A stretch of DNA of 64,000 nt from Citrifermentans bemidjiense Bem (GTDB lineage: Bacteria > Desulfobacterota > Desulfuromonadia > Geobacterales > Geobacteraceae), in assembly GCF_000020725.1 (NCBI RefSeq), contig NC_011146.1:682001-746000 (forward strand), read 5' to 3'. The translations under genes and the position numbers were made by a program. A model generated the notes under the pieces. That model ran no database searches. It was given only the letters and a program-made list of their open reading frames with translations, and was not told where the DNA came from. Of the stretch, positions 27,537-35,560 are shown piece by piece (within the stretch, counting starts at the first letter, position 1; each line of letters opens with the position of its first letter).

Positions 27537-27870
27537 TTTGCGGTGCGTATTGCACAAGCGTGAGCCTCTTGGCGTCGTCGTTCCAGGTCACGGTGAGGCG
27601 GATCTGGTTCAGTCCCGGGATCTCGGTCTTGGTGATCTCGCGCACCCACTTGTGCCCGGGATGGTTCGGTGCGAAGTCACCCTTGTTGTCGGCAAGCTTC
27701 CCGAACTCGGGGTCCTCGAGCTTCGCGCGCCCCAAAAGGACGGCGGTCGTCTCCTCCGCGTCGCTCCCTACCAGGGACAGGTGGTGGTTGAGCGAGGTGA
27801 TCACGGTGAGGAGCACCCCGGCCGTGATGGCGAGCGCGATCATCACCTCCAGAAGGGTGAACCCTTTCAT
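27526..27870 (-). CDS. gspI: Type II secretion minor pseudopilin GspI
   Basis: 114 residues beginning MKGFTLLEVMIALAITAGVL with a very short prepilin leader. A strong AGGAGG ribosome-binding site precedes the ATG, which overlaps the gspH stop (ATGA). Part of the pseudopilus tip. Confidence 0.93.
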   Translation of the reverse strand: MKGFTLLEVMIALAITAGVLLTVITSLNHHLSLVGSDAEETTAVLLGRAKLEDPEFGKLADNKGDFAPNHPGHKWVREITKTEIPGLNQIRLTVTWNDDAKRLTLVQYAPQNAQ

Positions 27871-28463
27871 GAATCAACCTCCTGACGCCCTTCGAGCACC
27901 TTCACCTTCCCGCCGGAAGGGTACGCGATGACGGTGAATTCCTTCTCCCCCCCTTTGAGGTGGATGGTCATGCCGTCGCCGATTCCCCCGGGGCCGAACG
28001 GGACCGTCACTTCACCCTCGGTGACGAGCCCCAGCGACGGGACGTTCACATCCTCGATGTCGATCCCCTCTTCGATCAGCCGCCGGTTCATGAACTGGTC
28101 CCCGGGCTGCAGCTCTTCCCCCGAGGGGGAGAGCTGGGTGATGCGGGTGCTGTTGTCGTTGAGGTTCAGGTGCAGGCGGTAGACCTTCTTGGTGACGATG
28201 GCCTGGTCGTTCAGGAACCTGATGCCGCTCCCCAGGTTGCGCGCCGAGTTTTTCAGCTTGGTCGCCTCGGTGTCGGGCAGGCGCGGGAAAACGATTCCCG
28301 CGGCGAGCGTGACGATGAAGATCACCACCAGGAGTTCCAGAAGCGTGAAGCCGGCAGTACAGCGGCTTGGAATTTTATCCGTACTCTTATCCGCCAAAGA
28401 CCCGATGCTCCCGTCTATCCTCCCTCTCCCCTTGGGAGAGGGTCGGGGTGAGGGCGTTGCCAT
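27867..28463 (-). CDS. gspH: Type II secretion minor pseudopilin GspH
   Basis: A pseudopilin with the cleavage region CTAGFTLLELLVVIFIVTLA. From the ATG at 28463 the leader would be 38 residues and its first ~15 (MATPSPRPSPKGRGR) are simply the translated dispersed repeat at 28419-28462; such leaders are normally far shorter. A TTG at 28397, with GGGAG upstream, would give a 16-residue leader and is an equally good or better start. The rest of the protein is a normal GspH beta-rich domain. It lies between gspG and gspI. Confidence 0.88.
   Translation of the reverse strand: MATPSPRPSPKGRGRIDGSIGSLADKSTDKIPSRCTAGFTLLELLVVIFIVTLAAGIVFPRLPDTEATKLKNSARNLGSGIRFLNDQAIVTKKVYRLHLNLNDNSTRITQLSPSGEELQPGDQFMNRRLIEEGIDIEDVNVPSLGLVTEGEVTVPFGPGGIGDGMTIHLKGGEKEFTVIAYPSGGKVKVLEGRQEVDS
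28419..28462. repeat. Dispersed CCCTCTCCC/GGGAGAGGG/GGGGTGAGGG repeat at the 5' end of gspH
   Basis: Hairpin repeat of the same family as 4794-4835. It sits in the gspG-gspH junction and may have been inserted there, altering the apparent start of gspH. Confidence 0.75.
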
Positions 28464-28479
28464 ACCGTTGTCGCCGCCT

Positions 28480-28923
28480 CTACTTCATATTCCAGCTCTG
28501 GATGTCGGCGTTGTTCCCTTCGCCGCCGCGCGCGCCGTCGGCGCCGAAGGAGGAGAGGTCGTAGTCGCCGTGCTCGCCGGGGGAGAGGTAGACGTAGTCG
28601 CCGCCCCAGGGATCCTTGGGAACGTTCTTGTTCTCCAGGTACCCTTCCGCTTTGTAGTTGTTGGGGATCTTCCCGGTCGTCGGCTTAGTCACCAGCGCCT
28701 GCAGCCCCTGCTCCGTTGTGGGGTAGCTGCCGCTGTCGAGCTTGTATAGCTTGAGCGCCGTCTCGATGTTGCGGATCTGCACCTTCGCGTCGGCGATCTT
28801 TGCGTCGTCGCTGCGGCCGATGATCTTCGGCCCGACCATGACGGCCAGGATGCTCAGGATGACGATGACCACCATCAGTTCGATCAGTGTGAAGCCGCGG
28901 CTGTCTTTCAGTGTCTTGAACAT
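28480..28923 (-). CDS. gspG: Type II secretion major pseudopilin GspG
   Basis: 147 residues with leader [10 protein letters not shown] and then [20 protein letters not shown]. The conserved calcium-site region near the C-terminus, [19 protein letters not shown], and TTEQGLQAL are diagnostic for GspG. It is the main subunit of the periplasmic pseudopilus. GGAGG is well placed before the ATG. Confidence 0.97.
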   Translation of the reverse strand: MFKTLKDSRGFTLIELMVVIVILSILAVMVGPKIIGRSDDAKIADAKVQIRNIETALKLYKLDSGSYPTTEQGLQALVTKPTTGKIPNNYKAEGYLENKNVPKDPWGGDYVYLSPGEHGDYDLSSFGADGARGGEGNNADIQSWNMK

Positions 28924-28980
28924 TGCAAAACCTCCAATATCAGAAAGTCGGATTGTATTTAAGCGATGGTATCCCGTTGC

Positions 28981-30183
28981 TCATTTGACCAGCTGATTGA
29001 GCTGCATGATGGGGAGCAGCACCGCTATGACCATGAAGCCTATGGTGAGCCCCATTCCCAATATGAGGAGCGGCTCCAGCATCGCCATGGACCTGGTCAC
29101 GGTGGCGTTGAATTCCTTCTGGAAGGCGTCGCCGGCCTTAATCAGCATCCCGTCCAGCTCGCCGCTCTTCTCTCCCACCGCGGTCATGTGGGTCAAAAGC
29201 GGCGGGAAGAGCGGACTCGCCTTGAGCGACGCCGAGAGGCTCCCCCCCTGCATCAGGCTCTCCCTGGCCTCGGCCAGAAACGCCTTGTACTCCCGGTTCA
29301 CCACCGCCTCGCCGGTTATGTCCATCGCCTTGATGATGGGGACCCCGCTTTGCAGCAACAGCCCCAGCACCTTGGCGAAACGCGACAGCACCAGGCGCTG
29401 CCAGAGCTGCCCCGCCACGGGGAGCTTCAAAATCAGGCGGTCGCGCTTTCGCACCAGTTCCTCGCTCTTGATCAGCCGCTTGTACCCGGTCCAGAGTGCG
29501 AACGCCGCGGCCAAAAGGAGCCACCACCCCTTCCTCACCAGGGCGCTCGCCTTGATGAGGATGATGGTCACCATGGGAAGGGTCGCCTTGTTGGTCTCGA
29601 AGACGGCGGATATCTTGGGGACAACGAACCCCAGGAGCACCAGCATGACCGCCGTCCCCACCACCACCATGATGGCGGGGTAGATGAGCGCGGTGATGAC
29701 CCGGCTCCTCACTTCGGCCTGATCCTCCTGGAACTCGGCCAGCCGCTCCAGCACCACTTCCAGCGCGCCGCTTGCCTCGCCGGCCGCGACCATGCCGATG
29801 TAGCTCTCGGAGAAAACGGCTGGCTCGGCGGCCATCGATTGCGCCAGCCCCTGCCCCTCGGCAAGCCGGTCCCGCACTCGCCCTAATACCTTTTTCAGTT
29901 CGCCCGGCGCTTCCTGCTCCCAAAGCGTCGCCACCGCCTCGTAAACCGGGACGGCGCTACCAAGTAGGGTCGCCAGCCTTCGGGTTGCGAGCGAGAGGTC
30001 GGGAACGCTGACGCCGGAGCTGAAGAGCTTCCGCTTCCCACCTTCGACGGCGGGGGCGATCTCCTTGGCGTAGAGCCCCTTCTGCTTCAGTTGCAGCCGC
30101 GCCTCGGTTTCGCCGGCCGCATCCACGGTCCCGGAGACCTCGGTCCCTTTCTGGTTGAAGGCGCTATAGCGAAAGGTCGGCAT
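28981..30183 (-). CDS. gspF: Type II secretion inner-membrane platform protein GspF
   Basis: 400 residues with two homologous T2SSF domains and three membrane helices. It starts MPTFRYSAFNQKGTEVSGTV, the usual GspF opening, and contains LSASLKASPLFPPLLTHMTAVGEKSGEL in the second domain (quoted in part: LFPPLLTHMTAVGEKSG). It forms the platform on which GspE drives pseudopilus growth. Overlaps gspE by 20 bp. Confidence 0.96.
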   Translation of the reverse strand: MPTFRYSAFNQKGTEVSGTVDAAGETEARLQLKQKGLYAKEIAPAVEGGKRKLFSSGVSVPDLSLATRRLATLLGSAVPVYEAVATLWEQEAPGELKKVLGRVRDRLAEGQGLAQSMAAEPAVFSESYIGMVAAGEASGALEVVLERLAEFQEDQAEVRSRVITALIYPAIMVVVGTAVMLVLLGFVVPKISAVFETNKATLPMVTIILIKASALVRKGWWLLLAAAFALWTGYKRLIKSEELVRKRDRLILKLPVAGQLWQRLVLSRFAKVLGLLLQSGVPIIKAMDITGEAVVNREYKAFLAEARESLMQGGSLSASLKASPLFPPLLTHMTAVGEKSGELDGMLIKAGDAFQKEFNATVTRSMAMLEPLLILGMGLTIGFMVIAVLLPIMQLNQLVK

Positions 30184-31726
30184 AGTCGTCCTGAGTCACC
30201 CTCAGGACCTCCTCGATGGTGGTGATCCCCTGGGCTGCCTTGGCGAGGCCGTCCTCGCGCAGGGTGCGCATCCCCTTGGAGACGGCGTATTCCTTGATGG
30301 CGCCGGAGGAGGCCTGCCGGATGATCATGGAGCAGAGTTCGGCGTCGATGGGGAGAAGTTCGTAGATGCCGACCCGCCCGATGGTCCCAAGGTTGAAGCA
30401 CTTCTCGCAGCCGCGGCCGCGGTACAGAAGCGGCGGGAGTTCGACGCCGGGGTAGCTTCTGTCCGGGACATAGGATTCCTTGCAGTGCGGGCAGATGACG
30501 CGGACCAGCCGCTGCGCGAGTACCGCGGAGAGCGAAGAGGCGACCATGAACGGCTCGATCCCCATGTCGATCAGGCGGGTCACCGCGGTGGCGGCGTCGT
30601 TTGTGTGCAGCGTCGAGAGGACCAGGTGGCCGGTGAGCGAGGCCTGCATGGCGATCTCGGCGGTCTCGGCGTCGCGGATCTCGCCGATCATGACGATGTC
30701 CGGGTCCTGCCTGAGGATGGAGCGAAGCCCCGCGGCGAAGGTGAGTTCGATCTTCGGGTTGACTTGGATCTGCCCCACACCCTTCAACTGGTACTCGATC
30801 GGGTCCTCGACGGTGATGATGTTCTTCTCCGGCGAGTTGATCTGGGAGAGGGCCGCGTAGAGCGTTGTGGTCTTGCCGCTGCCGGTAGGTCCCGTCACCA
30901 GGATGATGCCGCTGGTTCTCGACAAGAGCCGGTCCATCAGCCGGTCGTTGCCGTCGGAGAGGCCGATCTCTTTGAGTGAGAGGACGCCGCGCTGCTTGTC
31001 CAAAAGCCTCAATACCACGCGCTCCCCGAAGAAGGTGGGGATGAGCGAGACGCGTATGTCGACGTCGCGCCCGGCCACCTTGACCCTGATGCGCCCGTCC
31101 TGCGGCAGCCTCTTCTCGGCGATGTTGAGCCCGGACATGATCTTGACGCGGGAGGTGAGCGCCTCCTGGATCACCTTGGGGGGGGAGAGCATCTTGTACA
31201 AAAGGCCGTCGATCCGGAAGCGGACCTCGAGCTCGCGCTCGAAGGGCTCGATGTGGATGTCGCTCGCGCGCTCCTTAACCGCCTGGAACAGGATCGAGTT
31301 CAGAAGCCGGATCACCGGCGCCTCGTCGGTCAGCTCCATCAGGTCGCGCGGTTCGTTGAAGGTGGTGGCGAGGGTGGAGAGCTCTTCCCCTTCGAGTTCC
31401 TCGACCACCTCCTGGGCGGAGCCGGAGAGGCGGGAGTAGAGGCGGTTCACCGCATCCAGAAGAGCCGGGCGCGGGACTGCGACCACGGAGACCGGCTGCG
31501 AGAAAAGCCCGGCCATCTCGTCCAGCGCCAGGAGGTTCGCCGGATCGGCGCTGGCGGCGACGATGGAGCCGTCCTCCTCGTGCAGCGGGAGCAGCAGGTT
31601 GTTGCGAGCGAAGTTGAGCGGGACCCGGTTCACCAGCGCCCCGTCTACCTTGGAGTCGTCGATCTCGGCCTGGTAGGGAAGGCCGAGCCGTGTCGCTATT
31701 TCTTCTATGTCTAAGCTTTCTGCCAT
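30164..31726 (-). CDS. gspE: Type II secretion ATPase GspE
   Basis: 520 residues. N-terminal T2SSE domain (to about 150), then the hexameric ATPase: Walker A GPTGSGKTTTLYAAL, Asp box RSILRQDPDIVMIGEIRD, His box LVLSTLHTNDA. A zinc-binding tetracysteine element (CPHC about 30 residues before CEKC) marks GspE/PilB type ATPases. It powers the system from the cytoplasm through GspL. Confidence 0.96.
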   Translation of the reverse strand: MAESLDIEEIATRLGLPYQAEIDDSKVDGALVNRVPLNFARNNLLLPLHEEDGSIVAASADPANLLALDEMAGLFSQPVSVVAVPRPALLDAVNRLYSRLSGSAQEVVEELEGEELSTLATTFNEPRDLMELTDEAPVIRLLNSILFQAVKERASDIHIEPFERELEVRFRIDGLLYKMLSPPKVIQEALTSRVKIMSGLNIAEKRLPQDGRIRVKVAGRDVDIRVSLIPTFFGERVVLRLLDKQRGVLSLKEIGLSDGNDRLMDRLLSRTSGIILVTGPTGSGKTTTLYAALSQINSPEKNIITVEDPIEYQLKGVGQIQVNPKIELTFAAGLRSILRQDPDIVMIGEIRDAETAEIAMQASLTGHLVLSTLHTNDAATAVTRLIDMGIEPFMVASSLSAVLAQRLVRVICPHCKESYVPDRSYPGVELPPLLYRGRGCEKCFNLGTIGRVGIYELLPIDAELCSMIIRQASSGAIKEYAVSKGMRTLREDGLAKAAQGITTIEEVLRVTQDDYADLSL

Positions 31727-31792
31727 GTTGGGCCTGTTCGCTTTTGGTTGGATGCTGCCGGTTGCGGTGGGAGGGTCAGCTCCGCACCGGTC

Positions 31793-33715
31793 TTAGGGCT
31801 TGTCCTCGGTCACCGACTTGGGCTTTTCCTTGAGGGCCTGCTCCAGGTTGATCGGCTCGCTGGTCTTCACCGCGTCGCTGAAGGCGTTTCTCTGGTTGAC
31901 GGAAACCTCGGCCATGTCGCGCGCGTCCTTGATTATGCGCGGGGTGAGCATGATCAGCAGGTTGGTCTTGTCCCGGGTGGTCTTCTTGGTCTTGAAAAGC
32001 CATCCCAGGAGCGGGATGTCGCCCAGAAGCGGGATCTTGCTTTCCGTAACCTGGTCCGTGTCCTGAATCAGTCCGCCGATGATGACCGTGTCGGTGTTCT
32101 TCACCACCACGGAGGTCTTGGCCGAGCGCTTGGTGCTTCCGAGGTTGGGGTTGGTGGCGGTGCCGAAATCCTTCACCGCGGAGATTTCCTGGTAGATGTC
32201 GAGCTTTATGTACTCGCCCTCGCTGATCTGGGGCTTGATCTTCAGGATGATACCGGTGTCTTTCCTCTCGATCGACTGCTGCGAGAGGCCGGTGGAGGTG
32301 AGGTTGGTGCCGGAGAGGAAGGGGACGTTCTCGCCCACGAAGATCTCGGCTTCCTTATTGTCGCTGGTCATGATGTTGGGCGTGGACAGGACGTTCAGCG
32401 CGCCGTTACTCTGCAGCGCCTTGAGCGTTGCGGGGAACAAGGCCACGCCGGCGTCCGGTGGCGTGATGCCCAGCTGTCCGGCGAGGGTCAGGGTGCCGGT
32501 CAACCCGGCTACGGCACCGAAGGGATCGAAGGTTCCGACGGTAGAGAGCGTGCCGTTGGAAGCTCCGGTGACCACCCCCCATTGCAGGCCGAGTTCCTTC
32601 GCCTTGTTGGCGGAAACCTCGGCGATCATCGCCTGTACGAAGACCTGGCGGCTGCGGCGGTCCAGCTTCTGGATCACCTGCAAGAGGTTCTGGTAGTCGG
32701 TGGGGGAGGCCATGATGACCAGCGAGTTGGTCGACTTGTCGGGGGTGATGGTGATCTTCCCACCCTCGAAGATGGCCTGTTGCGGCGCCGTCGCGGCAGC
32801 GCCCGCAGCGGGCGCCGGCGTGGCCGCCGTACCTTTGAGGAGGCCATCCAGCACCTTGGCGACCTCGGCGGCCTCGGCGTTTTCCAGGTAGTAGACGTTG
32901 ACCTTGCTGCTGGTGGTGGGGGGGACCACGTCGACCAGCGCGATCAGCTTCTTCACGTCCGTCTTGTCCTTGTCGCTGCCGAAGATGATCAGAGCGTTCA
33001 GCCTGTTGTCGGGCACTACGGTCGAGGATGCGGTGTTGGTGGCAGCCGCGCCGGGGGCTCCCCCTTTGGAGGACTTGCCGCTCATCCAGTCCTTGACCAG
33101 CGTCGCCACGCTCTCGGCGGCCGCGTTTTTGAGGAAAACGAGTTCGGCACCCTCGCGCACCTGATCCGTGTCGATGTGCTTGAGGATCCCCAGCACCTTC
33201 TGGATGTTGAATGCTGAGTCGACCACGAGGATCATGTTCGCCGCGCCGAAGGCGGAGATCTGGCCGTCCTTGGAGACCAGCGGCTGCAGGAAGGTCACCG
33301 CGTCCTGTGGGGCGACGTGCTCCAGCTGGATCACCCTGGCTTGGTAGCTGTCGTTCACGACGGAGCGTTCACCGTCGGAGAGGATCCTCATCCCCGACTG
33401 CCTGGCGCTGGACGTGGGGACTATCTTCAGCACCTTTCCCGCCGGTACCACGGTGAACCCCTTGAGTTCCAGGACCGAGGTGAAGACGTTGTACGCCTCC
33501 TCGTTGGAGAGCTTCGCCGGGGAGAACACCGAGATCTTTCCCTTCACCCTGTCGTCCATGATGAAGTTCTTCCCGGTCAGGTCGCTGACAAATTTCACCA
33601 TAGTGGCGATATCCACGTCGGTGAAGTTCAGCACTACACCCTTGGCGAACACCAGGGGCGGTGCGGCGAGCAGGAACATGAGCATGGCTATGATGCGCGC
33701 ACATCTTCTTTTCAA
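31793..33715 (-). CDS. gspD: Type II secretion outer-membrane secretin GspD
   Basis: 640 residues: signal peptide (to about FAKG, residue 25), N0 domain (VVLNFTDVDIATMVKFVSDL), N1-N3 domains separated by alanine/proline-rich linkers, and the secretin core with SNGALNVLSTPNIMTSDN, VPFLSG and VVKNTDTVIIGGLIQD. It forms the outer-membrane channel. The apparent start is a TTG at 33715 with a G-rich ribosome-binding site; ATG codons follow within the signal peptide. It is separated from gspC by the four-helix-bundle cassette. Confidence 0.95.
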   Translation of the reverse strand: MKRRCARIIAMLMFLLAAPPLVFAKGVVLNFTDVDIATMVKFVSDLTGKNFIMDDRVKGKISVFSPAKLSNEEAYNVFTSVLELKGFTVVPAGKVLKIVPTSSARQSGMRILSDGERSVVNDSYQARVIQLEHVAPQDAVTFLQPLVSKDGQISAFGAANMILVVDSAFNIQKVLGILKHIDTDQVREGAELVFLKNAAAESVATLVKDWMSGKSSKGGAPGAAATNTASSTVVPDNRLNALIIFGSDKDKTDVKKLIALVDVVPPTTSSKVNVYYLENAEAAEVAKVLDGLLKGTAATPAPAAGAAATAPQQAIFEGGKITITPDKSTNSLVIMASPTDYQNLLQVIQKLDRRSRQVFVQAMIAEVSANKAKELGLQWGVVTGASNGTLSTVGTFDPFGAVAGLTGTLTLAGQLGITPPDAGVALFPATLKALQSNGALNVLSTPNIMTSDNKEAEIFVGENVPFLSGTNLTSTGLSQQSIERKDTGIILKIKPQISEGEYIKLDIYQEISAVKDFGTATNPNLGSTKRSAKTSVVVKNTDTVIIGGLIQDTDQVTESKIPLLGDIPLLGWLFKTKKTTRDKTNLLIMLTPRIIKDARDMAEVSVNQRNAFSDAVKTSEPINLEQALKEKPKSVTEDKP

Positions 33716-33734
33716 GAAAAACCCCCCACAAAGG

Positions 33735-33765
33735 CAGATAAAGGCAGATAAAGATAGAGATAAAG
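33735..33765. repeat. AGATAAAG-type repeat, left flank of four-helix-bundle cassette
   Basis: Short tandem units (CAGATAAAGG, CAGATAAAGA, TAGAGATAAAG) end 1 bp before the stop of the four-helix-bundle gene. They are the inverse of the CTTTATCTTTATC array at 34189-34225 on the other side. Confidence 0.8.
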
Positions 33766-33766
33766 A

Positions 33767-34135
33767 CTAATCGGAATGCATTTCCTTCAGTGCCAATACA
33801 ATCTTGTTGATTTCCTGGTACAGCTGAGAAAGGCGGTCATCGAGTGAATCCGCTTCTTCGCTTTTAAGGTAACCGACCCTTTTGGAATATTCGAGGTGGC
33901 TTTGTGTTTCGGTTAAAGAGCCACGTGCATGATAATAAAAGTTGACCTTGTCAAGGAGATGCTTTCTACCATAAGCTTCGGCTATGTTGGCTGATATGCT
34001 CAAGGCCGACCGTCTAATCTGGGAAGTCAGTCCGTAATCTTCTTTCTTAGGAAGGTGTTCCGTGGCAGAGTAAACCTGCTCGGCCACCGCCATCGCGTGT
34101 TGCCAAACCGGCATATCCTTGAAGCTACGGTACAT
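33767..34135 (-). CDS. Four-helix-bundle protein (avd/23S rRNA intervening-sequence protein family)
   Basis: 122 residues beginning MYRSFKDMPVWQHAMAVAEQ, the typical opening of this family, with the central SQIRRSALSISANIAEAYGR and YYHARGSLTETQSHLEYSKR signatures. Members occur as open reading frames in 23S rRNA insertions, as accessory (Avd) proteins of diversity-generating retroelements, and as scattered orphan genes; their orphan role is unknown, and the family is basic and may bind nucleic acid. No reverse transcriptase is in the window. It lies within the gsp operon between gspC and gspD, has lower GC than its neighbours, and is bracketed by inverted AGATAAAG repeats, which points to insertion as a unit. 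Confidence 0.9.
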   Translation of the reverse strand: MYRSFKDMPVWQHAMAVAEQVYSATEHLPKKEDYGLTSQIRRSALSISANIAEAYGRKHLLDKVNFYYHARGSLTETQSHLEYSKRVGYLKSEEADSLDDRLSQLYQEINKIVLALKEMHSD

Positions 34136-34188
34136 GGCATCCTCGGCGCTGATATTCTTGGCTTACCTCTTCCTCCCTGTCTTGCCTT

Positions 34189-34225
34189 GCCTTTCCTCAA
34201 TCTTTATCTTTATCTTTATCTGTTT
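34189..34225. repeat. GCCTTTCCTCA + CTTTATC array, right flank of four-helix-bundle cassette
   Basis: This 37-bp stretch matches 58985-59021 with two mismatches. Its reverse complement resembles the array on the left flank at 33735-33765. Confidence 0.85.
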
Positions 34226-34235
34226 CACCTCTGCC

Positions 34236-35126
34236 TCACCTGATGTCGTAATTGAAAGTAGTCGGCTGCCCGTCGCGGATCAGGTCGAGTTTGATCCTGC
34301 TCTGCCCCTTGAGCGAGGCGAAGGACTGGATCGCCTTCTCAGGAGAATCGATCGGGAAGTCGTTCATCCTTAAAAGCACGTCGCCGTTTCTGATGCCGAT
34401 GGTCCCGAAGATCCCCTGCGGCTTCACCTCGGAGGCGCGGAACCCCTCGACCTTACCGTCCTTCATGCTGGGCAAAAGGCGCGCGTCGGTCATGGCCTGC
34501 CCTATGTTGTCCAGCGCGGCGTTCAAGGCGCGCTGGTCCACGACGTAGTTGCCGGATCCGGTCGGCGCTGCCAGTCCGCCAGATGCGGCGGAGGGGAGGG
34601 CGGGTGCCGGTTGCGCCGCCGCTGCGGCTGCCGCGGTAGGCGTCAGGATCTTCACCCTCTTGCCGCCGATGAGGATCTCAGCCACGTCCTTTTTCACCGA
34701 AACGAGCGGGCCTGCGGAAAACACTGTCTCTCCCAGCCTGAACACCCGCTCCTCGTGGGTGGACCCCTTCTGCACCAGGGCAAAGCTTTCCCGGAAGGAG
34801 CCGACCGCCGTTCCCAGCAGGGTGAGGTCCCCGACCGACGGGGCGACGGGTGCTGCCGCCTGCCCCGGAGCCGCCGTCGGCTGCAGGATGGCGCTGAGCT
34901 TCCCTTGGGTCGCCTTGCCGAAGAGCGCGCGTTCCAGGATCGGCGCGAAAGCAAGCAGGTCCTGGACGTCTCCGGGGGCCTGGGCCGCAGCTTGCGCCTG
35001 TTTCTGGGCCGTCCTGGGATAAAGCCCGGAGATCTTGAAGCTGAGCAGGTCCGCGGCGATAAGTGCCGAGACCGCGATGAGCGCAAGGCCAAGCGATATG
35101 TTGAGGGGGAGAATCCAGCGCGGCAT
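34236..35126 (-). CDS. gspC: Type II secretion protein GspC
   Basis: 296 residues: short cytoplasmic tail, one transmembrane helix (about 6-26, LPLNISLGLALIAVSALIAA), the periplasmic homology-region domain (LTLLGTAVGSFRESFALVQK), an alanine-rich linker and a C-terminal PDZ domain (FGTIGIRNGDVLLRMND). GspC links the inner-membrane platform to the secretin. I start at the ATG at 35126 with AAAGGG upstream. It is the first gene of the gsp operon and has its own promoter. Confidence 0.9.
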   Translation of the reverse strand: MPRWILPLNISLGLALIAVSALIAADLLSFKISGLYPRTAQKQAQAAAQAPGDVQDLLAFAPILERALFGKATQGKLSAILQPTAAPGQAAAPVAPSVGDLTLLGTAVGSFRESFALVQKGSTHEERVFRLGETVFSAGPLVSVKKDVAEILIGGKRVKILTPTAAAAAAAQPAPALPSAASGGLAAPTGSGNYVVDQRALNAALDNIGQAMTDARLLPSMKDGKVEGFRASEVKPQGIFGTIGIRNGDVLLRMNDFPIDSPEKAIQSFASLKGQSRIKLDLIRDGQPTTFNYDIR

Positions 35127-35164
35127 GAAAGACCCTTTGTCTGCTGAGTAGTTGAAGCTGTGCG

Positions 35165-35193
35165 AATATATTAGATGACTTTGAGTTATGCAA
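35165..35193 (-). promoter_or_regulatory. Promoter of the gsp operon
   Basis: On the minus strand TTGCAT (35193-35188), 17 bp, TATATT (35170-35165), about 40 bp upstream of the gspC start. Confidence 0.7.
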
Positions 35194-35219
35194 CAAAAAA
35201 GGGGGCGCAATGGCGCCTC
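35193..35219 (-). terminator. Leftward terminator just upstream of the gsp promoter
   Basis: Minus strand: GAGGCGC, loop, GCGCC, then CCC and six T. It would end a short leftward transcript coming from about 35270-35440, which has no recognised gene. Confidence 0.5.
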
Positions 35220-35273
35220 AGGATGCGTCGCGTGCGCCTTGCCGGCCCCTTCGGCACCGGACCGGAAGAAAGG

Positions 35274-35408
35274 TTAATTAATCTTCTGGAGTGCCCTTTC
35301 TAATCGGTGCGTCTGCAGTGTCAGCAAGAGCTGTGCCGCTGCGCCTGGAGCGGCTCCCGGTTCCATAACCTCTGCCTGTTGCGTCTTTTTTTCGAGAAGC
35401 GCTTCCAT
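35274..35408 (-). CDS. Candidate small protein, 44 residues (uncertain)
   Basis: From the ATG at 35408 this frame reads MEALLEKKTQQAEV, then an Ala/Pro/Gly stretch, then LLLTLQTHRLERALQKIN, which looks like a short helical protein with plausible codon use. It lacks a ribosome-binding site. A different frame starting at 35439 has a good GGAGG but reads as a Ser/Arg-rich, unlikely peptide and ends at 35278; the two overlap across a run of seven A. A frameshifted or decayed small gene is possible. A terminator follows at 35193-35219. Confidence 0.25.
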   Translation of the reverse strand: MEALLEKKTQQAEVMEPGAAPGAAAQLLLTLQTHRLERALQKIN

Positions 35409-35495
35409 GAGCAGGTGTCAACTGTCGGAATTGGCCCATGAAGCCGCCTCCGTTTTTGACGCGAGACAGATCTTTGACGCCGCCGGCTCCGGTGG

Positions 35496-35525
35496 TTGCT
35501 GTCCGCTTCCCTGCTGTGCTACACT
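35496..35525 (+). promoter_or_regulatory. Possible mqnB promoter
   Basis: TTGCTG (35496-35501), 18 bp, TACACT (35520-35525), 35 bp upstream of the mqnB ATG. Only moderate match. Confidence 0.35.
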
Positions 35526-35560
35526 GCCCGAGCCCATCGAGCCGTCTCCGGAGAAAACGT

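Larger units (their letters stand above)
35127..35560. other. Intergenic region between divergent gspC and mqnB
   Basis: It holds the gsp promoter (35165-35193), a leftward hairpin terminator (35197-35219), a candidate small reading frame on the minus strand (35274-35408, with an overlapping frame from 35439), and a candidate promoter for mqnB (35496-35525). Confidence 0.5.

Noticed and set aside
33767-34135. Four-helix-bundle gene as part of a diversity-generating retroelement
   Set aside because: No reverse transcriptase, template repeat or variable-repeat target gene is present nearby.
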